64,000 bases of DNA from contig CANGFT010000001.1 of the NCBI GenBank assembly GCA_947453205.1, forward strand, positions 177,287 through 241,286, in the 5' to 3' direction. The translations under genes and the position numbers were made by a program. The notes under the pieces are model-generated. The model ran no database searches. It had not been told where the DNA came from and saw nothing but the letters and a program-made list of their open reading frames with translations. Positions within the stretch are counted from its first letter, which is position 1. The number at the start of each line of letters is the position of its first letter. The stretch is from Beijerinckiaceae bacterium. Lineage in GTDB: Bacteria > Pseudomonadota > Alphaproteobacteria > Rhizobiales > Beijerinckiaceae. This document shows positions 35,933 to 44,868 of this stretch, in pieces.

Positions 35933-36898
35933 TCAGTCCATCGTGATCTTGTTCTCGACCACGATCTTCCTCCAGCGCACCAGCTCGCCCTGCACGAAGG
36001 CGTCGAAGGCTTCGGGCGTGCCGGGCGTGACGACAAGGCCTTCGGGCTCGACGCGCCGCTGGAACTCGGGCTTCTGCACGACGCGGTTGAGGGTGGCGTT
36101 CAGTTTCGCCGCGACGTCCTTGGGCGTGCCTGCGGGCGCGTAGACGCCATACCAGCCGTCCACCACATAGCCCTGCAGGCCCTGTTCGGCGATGGTCGTC
36201 ACGCCGGGCAGGGGCGACTTGCCCGCCGGTGCGGTGCTGGCGACCGCATGGAACTCGCCGGCGTTGATGAGCGCGGTCGCGGCCGCCGAGGTCGGCCACA
36301 TCATGTCGACCTGTCCGCTCAGCACGTCCTGCAGCGCCTGCGCGACCCCGCGATAGGGCACATGGAGGATGTCGACGCCGCCGAGATTCTTGAACAATTC
36401 GCCCGCCAGATGCGCCGAGGTGCCGATGCCCTGCGACGCATAGGTGAGGGAGCCCGGCTTCTCCTTGCTCGCCCTGATGATGTCGCCGACCGTCTTGAAC
36501 TTCGACTTCGGCGAGGTGACCAGCACATTGTAGGACCGGCCGATCAGGCCGATGGGCTGGAAATCTCTGGCCGTGTCATAGGGCATCTTCGGCTGCAGGC
36601 TGGGGTTCACCGCATGGGCGAAGGAGGCCAGCACCAGCGTGTAGCCGTCGGGCGCGCTCTTGGCGACGTAATCCGTGCCCGTCAAAGTGCCGCCGCCCGG
36701 CTTGTTCTCGATGACGATGGCCTGGCCAAGCTCTTCCGAAAGGCCCTGGCCGACAAGGCGCGCGACAAGATCGACGCCGCCTCCGGGCGGAAAGGGCACG
36801 ACCAGCTTGATGATGCGGTCAGGATAGTCCGCCTGCGCCGGCAAGGTCCACAGCAGCCCGCCGACGACCGCCATGCAGAGCTTCAACATTCCACGCAT
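35933..36898 (-). CDS. Bug/TctC-type periplasmic substrate-binding protein 4
   Basis: This 321-residue protein has a short signal peptide (cleavage QA-DY). It is a textbook Bug sequence: YPDRIIKLVVPFPPGGGVDLVARLVGQ, VIENKPGGGTLTGTDYVAKSAPDGYT, and FHAVASTAPAGKSPLPGVTTIAEQG. It differs from Bug 1 and 3 in lacking the AxDFY start, so it belongs to the more classical TctC branch. The ATG (MRGMLKLC) follows GGGGGCGAAAG. No membrane subunits are nearby. Confidence 0.92.
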   Translation of the reverse strand: MRGMLKLCMAVVGGLLWTLPAQADYPDRIIKLVVPFPPGGGVDLVARLVGQGLSEELGQAIVIENKPGGGTLTGTDYVAKSAPDGYTLVLASFAHAVNPSLQPKMPYDTARDFQPIGLIGRSYNVLVTSPKSKFKTVGDIIRASKEKPGSLTYASQGIGTSAHLAGELFKNLGGVDILHVPYRGVAQALQDVLSGQVDMMWPTSAAATALINAGEFHAVASTAPAGKSPLPGVTTIAEQGLQGYVVDGWYGVYAPAGTPKDVAAKLNATLNRVVQKPEFQRRVEPEGLVVTPGTPEAFDAFVQGELVRWRKIVVENKITMD

Positions 36899-37039
36899 CT
36901 TTCGCCCCCGGAGAAAAAGCCGGAGATGGCGAGGCATCGGCCGGCGAGTGGGCGCGATGTTAGCGCCAAGCGGCGCGCGCCGCCATGGGGGCGAAAAATG
37001 AGCCGCCCGTGAGGGCGGTCGCCCGGCGGGCGTGGACCT

Positions 37040-37672
37040 TCAGGCGCCCTCAACGCATCGCCTGAAGATGCTGAACTGAAACTTCTGCACCATGCCCCAG
37101 GGGGTGACATGCTCATGCGCCAGTGTTTCGACCAGCACGAAAGCCTTCCCCAGCCTGTCCTGCAGACCCGCAGCGTCATAGCGCACGATGGGCAGGCCGC
37201 TGCATTTTTCGGGACCATCGAGCGCGAAGGTTGCGATGATGGCGTGGCCGCCCGGCTTCAATCCGGCGGTCAGGCGCTCCACATAGCGGTTGCGATCCTC
37301 TGGGTTGGTGAGAAAATGAAAGGCGGCGCGGTCGTGCCAGAGGTCATAGGCGCGCGTTGGCCGCCAGTGCGTGGCGTCGGCGGCGATCCAGGCGGCCTTC
37401 GCCGCCTGCGGGCCCAGCCGCGTCTGCGCCGTCTGCAGGGCCGCTTGCGACAGATCGAGCACGGTCACATCCCCATAGCCGCGCCGCACGAGTTCATCGA
37501 CCAGCCGCGAGGCGCCGCCCCCCACGTCGATGATCGCATCGTTCGGCGCGGGCGCGAACCTTGCGATCAGGTCCAAAGACAGGTCCGGGATTTCCTGGAA
37601 CCAGCTGACCTCGGTCTCACCCTTCTGTTCATAGACCGCTTCCCAATGGGTCTTCCGCTCGTCTTGCTGCAT
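37040..37672 (-). CDS. Class I SAM-dependent methyltransferase
   Basis: This 210-residue small-molecule methyltransferase type protein opens HWEAVYEQKGETEVSWFQEIP. It has motif I IIDVGGGASRLVDELV and then VTVLDLSQAALQTAQTRLG. The sequence resembles TPMT/thiol- and metalloid-modifying or UbiE-like methyltransferases, but the substrate is not evident. Its start overlaps the stop of the tetR gene (ATGA), so it is the second gene of a TetR-led operon and probably under that regulator. Confidence 0.85.
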   Translation of the reverse strand: MQQDERKTHWEAVYEQKGETEVSWFQEIPDLSLDLIARFAPAPNDAIIDVGGGASRLVDELVRRGYGDVTVLDLSQAALQTAQTRLGPQAAKAAWIAADATHWRPTRAYDLWHDRAAFHFLTNPEDRNRYVERLTAGLKPGGHAIIATFALDGPEKCSGLPIVRYDAAGLQDRLGKAFVLVETLAHEHVTPWGMVQKFQFSIFRRCVEGA

Positions 37673-38289
37673 CAGGCGCTCCTGTCGAGGGCGGCGAAGA
37701 GGCTGTCGGCCGCCTCGGCCGCCAGCCCGGCCGCGCCGGGGTCCCTCGTGATCATGGCGACGACGATGGCCCCGTCGATCAGAAGGCCAAGCTGGTGCGC
37801 CAATCGGCTGGGGTCGGCGGCGCCTGCCTCGTCTGCGAGGCTTTCAATGCGGCCGAGCACAGCCATCTTGTGGGCGATGGTGATGGCCCGTAGGCGGTCC
37901 TCGGCCTTGTCGTGTTCGCCTATGGCGTTGATGAAGGGGCACCCGTAGAAACGATCCTGCGCGAACCACTCCTCCAGCAGGGGGAAGATGCGCCGCAGGC
38001 GCTCGACGGGAGAGGCGTCGCCCCTGTCCAGCCCCGTCAGGAACCAGTCCCGCCATTGGCGCCCCTCGCGCTCCAGCACCGCCTCGACCAGCTTCTCCTT
38101 GGAGCCGAAGGCCTTGTAGAGGGTGGCCTTGGCGGTTCCGGCCTCTGCGACCACCGTATCGACGCCAACCGCATTGATGCCGTAGCGGCAGAACAGCCGC
38201 GAGGCGGCGTCCATGAGCCTCTCGCGGGCAGGGTTCTCGCCCGTCGACCCATCGCCCCCTGTGGGACGGGCTCCAACTCTCGCGTTCAT
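37672..38289 (-). CDS. TetR/AcrR-family transcriptional regulator
   Basis: The 205-residue regulator has an N-terminal helix-turn-helix domain (RERLMDAASRLFCRYGINAVGVDTVVAEAGTAKATLYKAFGSKEKLV) and a TetR C-terminal ligand domain. The start follows GGGGGG. Two matching palindromes lie just upstream of its gene and before the divergent osmC gene (38331-38346, 38462-38477), so it probably represses both transcripts. Its ligand is unknown. The downstream cyanate/rhodanese genes make an electrophilic or sulfur compound plausible. Confidence 0.9.
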   Translation of the reverse strand: MNARVGARPTGGDGSTGENPARERLMDAASRLFCRYGINAVGVDTVVAEAGTAKATLYKAFGSKEKLVEAVLEREGRQWRDWFLTGLDRGDASPVERLRRIFPLLEEWFAQDRFYGCPFINAIGEHDKAEDRLRAITIAHKMAVLGRIESLADEAGAADPSRLAHQLGLLIDGAIVVAMITRDPGAAGLAAEAADSLFAALDRSA

Positions 38290-38330
38290 TCGCCCCCCTT
38301 TCGATCCCGCCCCTTGGCCTCGCCTGCACA

Positions 38331-38346
38331 TAGACAGATCTGTCTA
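38331..38346. promoter_or_regulatory. TetR operator 1
   Basis: TAGACAGA-TCTGTCTA is a perfect 16-base palindrome 42 bases before the tetR start codon. Confidence 0.75.
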
Positions 38347-38461
38347 CCTCTTCAGCGTCCTGCCTGCCAATGAGGCGCCCTGCACAGGCCACTGCATCCG
38401 CCCTGTCTGCGATCCCCCCGGGAACCCGGCAGGCGAGCGCTGGCACACCCCATGCATATAA

Positions 38462-38477
38462 CAGACCGTTCTGTCTG
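38462..38477. promoter_or_regulatory. TetR operator 2
   Basis: CAGAC-CGTTCT-GTCTG shares the AGAC/GTCT arms and 16-base span of operator 1. It lies 39 bases before the osmC start. A half site TGTCTG is found at 38404. Confidence 0.7.
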
Positions 38478-38515
38478 CGAAGAGCGGACATGGCTGTCAG
38501 CGGAGGCGAATACCC

Positions 38516-39055
38516 ATGAATGCACCCACAAACATCGTCCTGACCGGCTGTCTTGCGCCGATCGACAAGGGCGGGCTTGAGAAGCTCATTGAATCCGGCA
38601 AGGCCAACCCGAAGGTCATCAAGACCCTCAAGTGCAAGACCGTGGCGGAGGGGCGTTTCCGCCATCTCAACTACGTTCGCAACCTCGAGCCCTATATCGT
38701 GGACGAGCCCCCGGGCCTTCTCGGCGACGATACGGCGCCCAATCCCTCCGAAGCCTCTCTCGCCGCGCTGGGCTCGTGCCTTGCGGTCGGCTTGCACGCC
38801 AATGCGGTGCATCGGGGCTGGACCGTCCGCAAGCTTGAGCTTGAACTGGAAGGCGACCTCAACATCACCGCCGTCTGGGGCACCGGCGACACGAGCGACA
38901 AGCCCGTCGGCTTCACCGATGTGCGCGTGAAGGTCGACATGGTCTGCGACGGAATCGAGCAGTCGGAGATCGATGCGCTCATCGCCCATGTGAAGAAGTG
39001 GTCCCCCGTGGCCAACACCTTCACGCGTCCTGTGAACCTCGAAATCACCCTTTGA
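38516..39055 (+). CDS. OsmC-family protein
   Basis: The 179-residue protein has the OsmC/Ohr fold. The peroxidatic cysteine is seen as Cys88 in AALGSCLAVGL, with a preceding NPSEA helix. The second cysteine position, usually in a CPV-type motif, reads WSPVANTF. A two-Cys peroxidase cycle is therefore unlikely and a thiol- or sulfur-transfer role is possible. It is the first gene of the plus-strand unit after the TetR operators. The following flavoprotein gene begins 53 bases downstream. Confidence 0.88.
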   Translation: MNAPTNIVLTGCLAPIDKGGLEKLIESGKANPKVIKTLKCKTVAEGRFRHLNYVRNLEPYIVDEPPGLLGDDTAPNPSEASLAALGSCLAVGLHANAVHRGWTVRKLELELEGDLNITAVWGTGDTSDKPVGFTDVRVKVDMVCDGIEQSEIDALIAHVKKWSPVANTFTRPVNLEITL

Positions 39056-39108
39056 TCGCAACGGCCGCCCGGCGCGAGCCGGGCCGGCCGCCATCTGGAG
39101 CAGAGCCC

Positions 39109-40209
39109 GTGTCCCTAGCCCTTGCGCAAGTCATCGACGAGACGAGCCTCACCGATCATGTCCGCGCGTTCGTTCAGGCGAACCTGCCTCCCATTGTCGA
39201 CGCCATCGACACTGGCGCGCTTTACCCCGCGGACTTCATGCGCAAAATCGGGGCTCTCGGCGCCTTCGGCTCCCATGCGGAGGTGAAAGGCGTCGACCTC
39301 AATCCCGCCATCGACGCCATGAGCGAAGTGGCCGAGGTCTGCGGCTCCACCGGCTTCATGACCTGGTGTCAGGATGCGCTGGTCTGGTATGTCGCCAACA
39401 CCGATAACGTCGCGCTGAAGGACAGGTTTCTGGCGCGCGTCGCCAGCGGCGCCATGCTCGGCGGCACGGGCCTCTCCAATCCCATGAAGAGCTTCTTCGG
39501 CATCGAAAAGCTGAAGCTGAAGGGAAAGCGTGTCGAGGGCGGCTATGAGGTCAGCGGCGCCTTGCCCTGGGTCTCCAATCTCGGCCCCGACCATATCTTC
39601 GCCACCATCTTTGAAACGCCCGATGGCGGAAAGGTGATGTTCGTCGCGGACTGCGCGGACCCGGCCGTCGAACTGCTCCCCTGCGATGCCTTCCTGGCGA
39701 TGGACGGCACAGGCACCTATGGCGTGCAGTTCCGCAAGGCTTTCATCCCCGACGAGATGGTCCTGTCCCATGCGGCGATGCCCTATGTGAAGAAAATTCG
39801 CGCCGGCTTCGTTCTTTTGCAGTCGGGCATGGGACTTGGCATCATTCGTGATTGCATCGAACTCATGCAACGCACGAAAACCTCCCTTGGACATGTGAAC
39901 AAATATCTGACGGCCCAGCAGCCCGAAGATTTCGCCAGTGCGCTTGGCGCGCTGGAGGACGAAGTCCAGATTCTCGCCTCCACACCCTACGAGACCAGCG
40001 ACGCCTACTGGCGCCGGGTGGTGGAGGCTCGACTGCATATTGGCGATCTGGCCATGGCGGCGGCCCATGCGGCCATGCTCCACACGGGAGCGCGCGGTTA
40101 CATGAAAAGCCACCGCGCCCAGAGGCGCATGCGCGAAGCCTATTTCGTGGGCATCGTGACGCCAGCCACCAAGCAGTTGCGCAAGATGTTGGCGGAGATG
40201 GCCACATAA
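39109..40209 (+). CDS. Acyl-CoA-dehydrogenase-like flavoprotein
   Basis: This 366-residue protein has the acyl-CoA dehydrogenase fold. A helical N-terminus is followed by the beta-domain with GGTGLSNPMKSFFG and YEVSGALPWVSNLGPDHIF, then a C-terminal helical bundle. The usual catalytic Glu and CoA-binding residues are not evident. The middle segment suits the branch that includes flavin monooxygenases acting on sulfur compounds (SfnC/DszC-like). The start is a GTG after GGAG; no ATG is available without losing conserved sequence. Its reaction is unknown. The neighbours suggest a sulfur- or nitrogen-containing substrate. Confidence 0.8.
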   Translation: MSLALAQVIDETSLTDHVRAFVQANLPPIVDAIDTGALYPADFMRKIGALGAFGSHAEVKGVDLNPAIDAMSEVAEVCGSTGFMTWCQDALVWYVANTDNVALKDRFLARVASGAMLGGTGLSNPMKSFFGIEKLKLKGKRVEGGYEVSGALPWVSNLGPDHIFATIFETPDGGKVMFVADCADPAVELLPCDAFLAMDGTGTYGVQFRKAFIPDEMVLSHAAMPYVKKIRAGFVLLQSGMGLGIIRDCIELMQRTKTSLGHVNKYLTAQQPEDFASALGALEDEVQILASTPYETSDAYWRRVVEARLHIGDLAMAAAHAAMLHTGARGYMKSHRAQRRMREAYFVGIVTPATKQLRKMLAEMAT

Positions 40210-40251
40210 CCGAACGCCCCGGATGAGGCGCATTCACCATGGAGCACGAGC

Positions 40252-41115
40252 ATGAGCGAAGTTTTGATCAGCGCCAAAGAGCTTGCAGCCGTGGGCTCAA
40301 GCGAACCAATAGTCATCATTGATACGCGCAATCCCGACGCCTATGCGGCGGGCCACATTCCAGGCGCCGTGAACATCCACGAGATCTTCACCTATCTGGC
40401 GACGTCGACGCCCGAAGGCATCGCAGAGTTGAAATCCACCTTCGCCGCCGCCTTTGGCGCAGCCGGTCTGTCAGGCGAGGAGACCGCCATCGTCTATGAG
40501 CAGTCCATGAACAGCGGCTTTGGTCAGTCCTGCCGCGGCTATTATCTCCTGAGCCTGCTCGGCTATCCCAAGATCAAGGTGCTGCATGGCGGCTTTGAGG
40601 CCTGGTGCGCCGCCGAGCTTCCGATCTCCATGGAGGCGCCGACGCCCACCCCCGCGACCTTCCCGGTCGACCCTGCTGCATCGACGATCCTCATAGACGC
40701 GCAGGCCATGCTGGACGCACTGGCCAAGCCCGACATCGCAATCGTCGATGTGCGCGATGTCGATGAGTGGATCGCCGACAGCTCCTCGCCCTATGGCAAG
40801 GATTTCTGCCCCCGCAAGGGCCGCATCCCCGGCGCGCGCTGGCTCGAATGGTATCGCATGATGAAGCCCACCGGCGAGGGGCAGCGGTTCAAGGGCAAGG
40901 ATGAAGTGCTGGCTGAATGCGCCACTGTCGGCGTGACGCCGGAGACGCCGGTCTATCTCTACTGCTTCAAGGGCGCGCGCGCCTCCAACACGTTCCTCGC
41001 ATTGAAGAACGCAGGCGTGAAGGATGTGCGCATGTATTTCGGGTCCTGGAACGAATGGTCGCGCGACCCCGCGCTGCCCATCGAATCCGGCTCGCCCTTC
41101 ACCAAAGCAGCCTGA
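40252..41115 (+). CDS. Two-domain rhodanese (thiosulfate/mercaptopyruvate sulfurtransferase)
   Basis: The 287-residue cytoplasmic sulfurtransferase contains two rhodanese domains. The first (about residues 5-125) has lost the catalytic cysteine: its loop reads YEQSMNSG. The second (about 145-275) carries Cys238 in the loop CFKGAR after VYLY, so it can carry a persulfide. Such enzymes move sulfane sulfur from thiosulfate or mercaptopyruvate to cyanide or other thiols. Together with cyanase four genes downstream it suggests cyanide, thiocyanate or cyanate chemistry. Confidence 0.92.
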   Translation: MSEVLISAKELAAVGSSEPIVIIDTRNPDAYAAGHIPGAVNIHEIFTYLATSTPEGIAELKSTFAAAFGAAGLSGEETAIVYEQSMNSGFGQSCRGYYLLSLLGYPKIKVLHGGFEAWCAAELPISMEAPTPTPATFPVDPAASTILIDAQAMLDALAKPDIAIVDVRDVDEWIADSSSPYGKDFCPRKGRIPGARWLEWYRMMKPTGEGQRFKGKDEVLAECATVGVTPETPVYLYCFKGARASNTFLALKNAGVKDVRMYFGSWNEWSRDPALPIESGSPFTKAA

Positions 41116-41123
41116 GCAGCAGC

Positions 41124-41726
41124 GTGCGCGTGATCCACTATTTCTCCCCCATGTCCGGCTTCGCCTATCTGGGCTTTGCTGAACTCTGCGCCCTGGCGTC
41201 ACGCCATGGCGCAGAGCTGGACCATCGGCCGGTGGACATCGCGCGCGTCTTTGCAGCCGTCGACACGATCGCGCCCGCCAGGCAGTCGCCCGCACGCCTC
41301 GCCTGGCGGCGCACCGATATGACGCGCTGGGCGCAGCGTCGCGCCTTGCCGCTGAACCCCGCTCCCAGATGCTGGCCGGTGGACGCGAGCCTCGCCGCTT
41401 GCGCGATCATCGCGGCTCAGAGTCTCAAGGCGGAGGCGGCGCCCTTCATCGGGGCGCTGCTCGCCGCAGTCTGGGCGCATGATGAAAACATCGCCAGCGA
41501 CAGCGTCATTGCGGCCCATGCGCAGGCCTGCGGCCTCCACGCCGCAAAGATTCTGGCGGGCGCGGCCTCGCCCGAGGTCCGCGCCATCTATGAAGGCAAC
41601 ACCGACGCCGCGATCGCGCAAGGCGTCATCGGCTCGCCCACCATGCGCCTGGGTGAGGAAAATTTCTTCGGTCAGGATCGGCTCGATTTCCTCGAAGCTG
41701 AACTGGCGCGCATCAATCCCGCATGA
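41124..41726 (+). CDS. DsbA-fold protein (2-hydroxychromene-2-carboxylate isomerase / kappa-GST type)
   Basis: This 200-residue thioredoxin-fold protein begins VIHYFSPMSGFAYLG. The family's conserved Ser replaces the CxxC active-site start, and late in the sequence stands GVIGSPTMRLGEENFFGQDRLDFLEAEL with the cis-proline (SPT). This marks the kappa-class GST/HCCA isomerase branch, which uses glutathione. A GTG start is used because no ATG precedes the conserved strand. It begins eight bases after the rhodanese stop, and the binding-protein gene follows after 21 bases, so it belongs to the operon. Confidence 0.85.
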   Translation: MRVIHYFSPMSGFAYLGFAELCALASRHGAELDHRPVDIARVFAAVDTIAPARQSPARLAWRRTDMTRWAQRRALPLNPAPRCWPVDASLAACAIIAAQSLKAEAAPFIGALLAAVWAHDENIASDSVIAAHAQACGLHAAKILAGAASPEVRAIYEGNTDAAIAQGVIGSPTMRLGEENFFGQDRLDFLEAELARINPA

Positions 41727-41747
41727 GTACGCACAGGAGTCTCTGAC

Positions 41748-43118
41748 ATGTCCTCGAACAAGCCCACTGGCCCCTATACGATGAAGCCCGGCTGCTCCTG
41801 CGGCGCCCATGCCTCGCAGGGCGAACACGACCGCGCCTGCACAGTGATCTCCAACAACGCCGCCGACGACGCCAAGCTCTATGGGCGCACGGTCGAGCAA
41901 GCGGTGCTGCGCGCCATCGCCCCCAATCCCCTGCACAGGCGCGCCCTGCTGCAGGGCGTGGGCGCCTCGACGCTCGCCTCCGCCATCGCCTCTTTCTTTC
42001 CGTTGGCTGCGGCGACCGAAGCCTTCGCGCAGGCGGGCAAGCCCGAGAAGACCGATCTCAAGGTCGGCTTCATTCCGATCTCCTGCGCCACGCCCATCAT
42101 CATGGCTGAACCCATGGGCTTTTATAAAAAGCAGGGGTTGAATGTGGAGGTCGTGAAGACCGCAGGGTGGGCGGTCATTCGCGACAAGACCATCAACAAG
42201 GAATATGATGCGGCGCATATGCTGGCGGCGATGCCCATCGCCATTTCGCTCGGCCTCGGCTCCACGGCCATTCCATTCGCCGTGCCCGCCATCGAGAACA
42301 TCAATGGCCAGGCGATCACGCTGGCGATGAAGCACAAGGACAAGCGCAACCCGAAGGACTGGAAGGGCTTCCGTCTCGCCATCCCCTTCGACTATTCCAT
42401 GCACAACTATCTGCTGCGCTATTATCTCGCCGAGAATGGCGTTGATCCCGACACAGATGTGCAGCTGCGCTCGGTGCCCCCGCCGGAGATGGTCGCGAAT
42501 CTTCGCGCCGACAATATCGACGGCTTCCTCGCGCCGGACAATGTGGCGCAGCGCGCTGTCTATGATGGGGTCGGCTTCATCCATATGCTCTCCAAGGAGA
42601 TCTGGGATGGCCATCCCTGCTGCTCCTTCTCGGCGAGCCGGGCCTTCATCGCGGAGTCGCCGAACGCCTATGCGGCTTTGCTGCGCGCGATTCTCGACGC
42701 CACCGCCTATGCCTCCAGGGCCGAGAACCGCAAGGAGATCGCAGAGGCCATCGCGCCCGCGAACTATCTCAACGCGCCCGTCACCGTGCTGGAGCAGGTG
42801 CTCACCGGCACCTATGCGGATGGTCTGGGCGGCGTGAAGAAAGATCCTGCGCGCATCACCTTCGATCCCTTCCCCTACGAGAGCTTCGCGGTCTGGATGA
42901 TGACGCAGATGAAGCGTTGGGGGCAGATCAAGGGCGATATTGATTATGCTGGCGTCGCCAAACAGATCTTCCTCGCCACGGACGCCGCCAAAGTCATGAA
43001 GGACGTCGGGCTTGCGCCGCCCGACGCGCCCTCCAAGAGCTTCGTCGTCATGGGCAAGACCTTTGATCCCGCGAAGCCGGAGGATTACGTCAACAGCTTC
43101 GCCATGAAGCGGGGCTGA
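41748..43118 (+). CDS. NrtA/CynA-type ABC substrate-binding protein with Cys/His N-terminus
   Basis: This 456-residue binding protein belongs to the nitrate/cyanate/bicarbonate (NrtA, CynA, CmpA) family. It has an unusual cytoplasmic-side leader with Cys16, Cys18, His21, His27 and Cys31 before a twin-arginine signal (HRRALLQGVGAS, Arg64-Arg65). The core shows LKVGFIPISCATPIIMAEPMGFYKKQGLNVEVV, GHPCCSFSASRAF and a long C-terminal part. Adjacent cyanase makes cyanate the likeliest ligand, although nitrate or a related anion cannot be excluded. Tat export fits a protein that folds, perhaps with metal, before transport. Confidence 0.88.
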   Translation: MSSNKPTGPYTMKPGCSCGAHASQGEHDRACTVISNNAADDAKLYGRTVEQAVLRAIAPNPLHRRALLQGVGASTLASAIASFFPLAAATEAFAQAGKPEKTDLKVGFIPISCATPIIMAEPMGFYKKQGLNVEVVKTAGWAVIRDKTINKEYDAAHMLAAMPIAISLGLGSTAIPFAVPAIENINGQAITLAMKHKDKRNPKDWKGFRLAIPFDYSMHNYLLRYYLAENGVDPDTDVQLRSVPPPEMVANLRADNIDGFLAPDNVAQRAVYDGVGFIHMLSKEIWDGHPCCSFSASRAFIAESPNAYAALLRAILDATAYASRAENRKEIAEAIAPANYLNAPVTVLEQVLTGTYADGLGGVKKDPARITFDPFPYESFAVWMMTQMKRWGQIKGDIDYAGVAKQIFLATDAAKVMKDVGLAPPDAPSKSFVVMGKTFDPAKPEDYVNSFAMKRG

Positions 43119-43119
43119 C

Positions 43120-43965
43120 ATGAGCAACGCCGCTCCCCTGTCGCTTCGCGCAGGCGTCTTGTCCCTTCTGATCTTCGTGATCTTCGCGCTTGCCTGGCAT
43201 CTGGGCACGCGCGGCGGTCCTTCGGGCCCCGCCATGGATCCTGAATATGCGAAGCTGATGGGCGCCACCGCCACGCAGGGCAAGTCGGCCATGCCGGGAC
43301 CGCTGGAGGTCGGGGCCAAGCTCGTCGAGCACCTCCGGCATCCCTTTTATGATCGCGGCCCCAATGACAAGGGACTGGGCGTTCAGCTCGCCTTCTCCAT
43401 GTTGCGCGTGGCGGCGGGCTATGGCCTTGCGGTGCTGGTGGCGATACCTCTTGGCTTTCTCATCGGCATGTCGCCGCTGATGAACAAGGCGCTGGACCCC
43501 TTCATCCAGGTGATGAAGCCGGTGTCGCCGCTCGCCTGGATGCCGCTGGCGCTCTACACGATCAAGGACTCCGGGCTTTCCGCCATCTTCGTCATCTTCA
43601 TCTGTTCGCTCTGGCCCATGCTCGTGAACACGGCCTTCGGCGTGTCGGGCGTGCGCAAGGAATGGTTGAACGTGGCGCGCACCCTTGAGGTCGGCCCATG
43701 GCGGCGCGCCTTCACGGTGATCCTGCCCGCCGCCGCGCCCACCATCTTCACGGGCATGCGCATCTCCATCGGCATCGCCTGGCTGGTGATCGTGGCGGCT
43801 GAAATGCTCGTCGGCGGCACGGGCATCGGCTATTTCGTCTGGAACGAATGGAACAATCTGTCGATCACCAATGTCATCATCGCCATTCTGCTGATTGGTC
43901 TTGTGGGCATGCTGCTCGACCAATTGCTGGCGCGCGCAGCCCGCGCCGTCACTTTCCCGGAGTGA
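43120..43965 (+). CDS. ABC transporter permease, nitrate/cyanate type
   Basis: This 281-residue inner-membrane permease has about six membrane segments and the permease loop EWLNVARTLEVGPWRRAFTVILPAAAPTIFTGMRI, which contacts the ATPase. The N-terminal periplasmic stretch (about residues 30-75) is longer than in SsuC. Family features place it with NrtB/CynB rather than with aliphatic sulfonate permeases. It starts one base after the binding-protein stop and is followed after four bases by the ATPase. Confidence 0.92.
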   Translation: MSNAAPLSLRAGVLSLLIFVIFALAWHLGTRGGPSGPAMDPEYAKLMGATATQGKSAMPGPLEVGAKLVEHLRHPFYDRGPNDKGLGVQLAFSMLRVAAGYGLAVLVAIPLGFLIGMSPLMNKALDPFIQVMKPVSPLAWMPLALYTIKDSGLSAIFVIFICSLWPMLVNTAFGVSGVRKEWLNVARTLEVGPWRRAFTVILPAAAPTIFTGMRISIGIAWLVIVAAEMLVGGTGIGYFVWNEWNNLSITNVIIAILLIGLVGMLLDQLLARAARAVTFPE

Positions 43966-43969
43966 GCCT

Positions 43970-44836
43970 GTGAGCAACCGTTTCATCGCCATCGAGGGAA
44001 TCGCCCGGCGCTTTCCCTCCCGGGGCGGCGAGCCCGTGACCATCTTCGAGAATCTCTCGCTGTCCATCGCGCGCGGCGAATTCGTCTGCATCATCGGCCA
44101 TTCCGGCTGCGGCAAATCGACGGTGCTGAATGTGCTGGCGGGCCTCGACCAGCCGGACGCGGGCTTCGTCTTCATTGATGAGAAGCAGATCACCGGCCCG
44201 GGCCTCGACCGCGCGGTGATCTTCCAGAGCCATGCGCTGCTGCCATGGAAGACGGCGCTGGGGAATGTGGCCTATGCCGTGTCCTCGCGCTGGCCCTCGC
44301 TGCCGCGCGCCGAAGTTCTGGAGCGCGCCCAGCGCGCCATTGATCTGGTCGGCCTGCATGGCGCCGAGATGAAGCGGCCCGCCGAGCTTTCAGGCGGCAT
44401 GCGCCAGCGCGTCGGCATCGCGCGCGCGCTGTCCATCGAGCCGAAGATCCTGCTGATGGACGAGCCCTTCTCGGCGCTGGACGCGCTCACGCGCGGCGCC
44501 CTGCAGGATGAGGTGCGGCGCATTTGCCGGGACACCGGGCAGACGCTGTTCATGATCACCCATGATGTGGACGAGGCCATGTATCTCGCCGACAAGATCG
44601 TGCTGATGACCAATGGGCCGGGCGCCATGATCGCGGAGATCGTGGAGAATCCCCTGCCGCAGGACCGCAAGCGGGACGAGATCCACCGCCATCCCGACTA
44701 TTATCCGCTGCGCAACCACCTTATTGATTTTCTGGTGACCCGCAGCGTCACGTTCAAGAATGAGATTCCCGTCGGATACGACCGCAGCAAACCGCCTGTG
44801 GTCAGGCCCGTCGCGAAGCAACCCGCCCTCGCGTGA
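43970..44836 (+). CDS. ABC transporter ATPase, nitrate/cyanate type
   Basis: The 288-residue nucleotide-binding protein has Walker A GHSGCGKST (Gly43-Thr51) and signature LSGGMRQRVGIARAL. Walker B is ILLMDEPFSALDALTRGALQDE and the H-loop His is in MITHDVDEAM. The last 60 residues resemble the NrtD/CynD tail. The GTG start follows the permease stop closely. With the two preceding genes it forms a complete importer, presumably delivering cyanate to the cyanase encoded next. Confidence 0.93.
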   Translation: MSNRFIAIEGIARRFPSRGGEPVTIFENLSLSIARGEFVCIIGHSGCGKSTVLNVLAGLDQPDAGFVFIDEKQITGPGLDRAVIFQSHALLPWKTALGNVAYAVSSRWPSLPRAEVLERAQRAIDLVGLHGAEMKRPAELSGGMRQRVGIARALSIEPKILLMDEPFSALDALTRGALQDEVRRICRDTGQTLFMITHDVDEAMYLADKIVLMTNGPGAMIAEIVENPLPQDRKRDEIHRHPDYYPLRNHLIDFLVTRSVTFKNEIPVGYDRSKPPVVRPVAKQPALA

Positions 44837-44868
44837 ATGCGCGCCATCCAGAAGAAAAGGAGACGACC

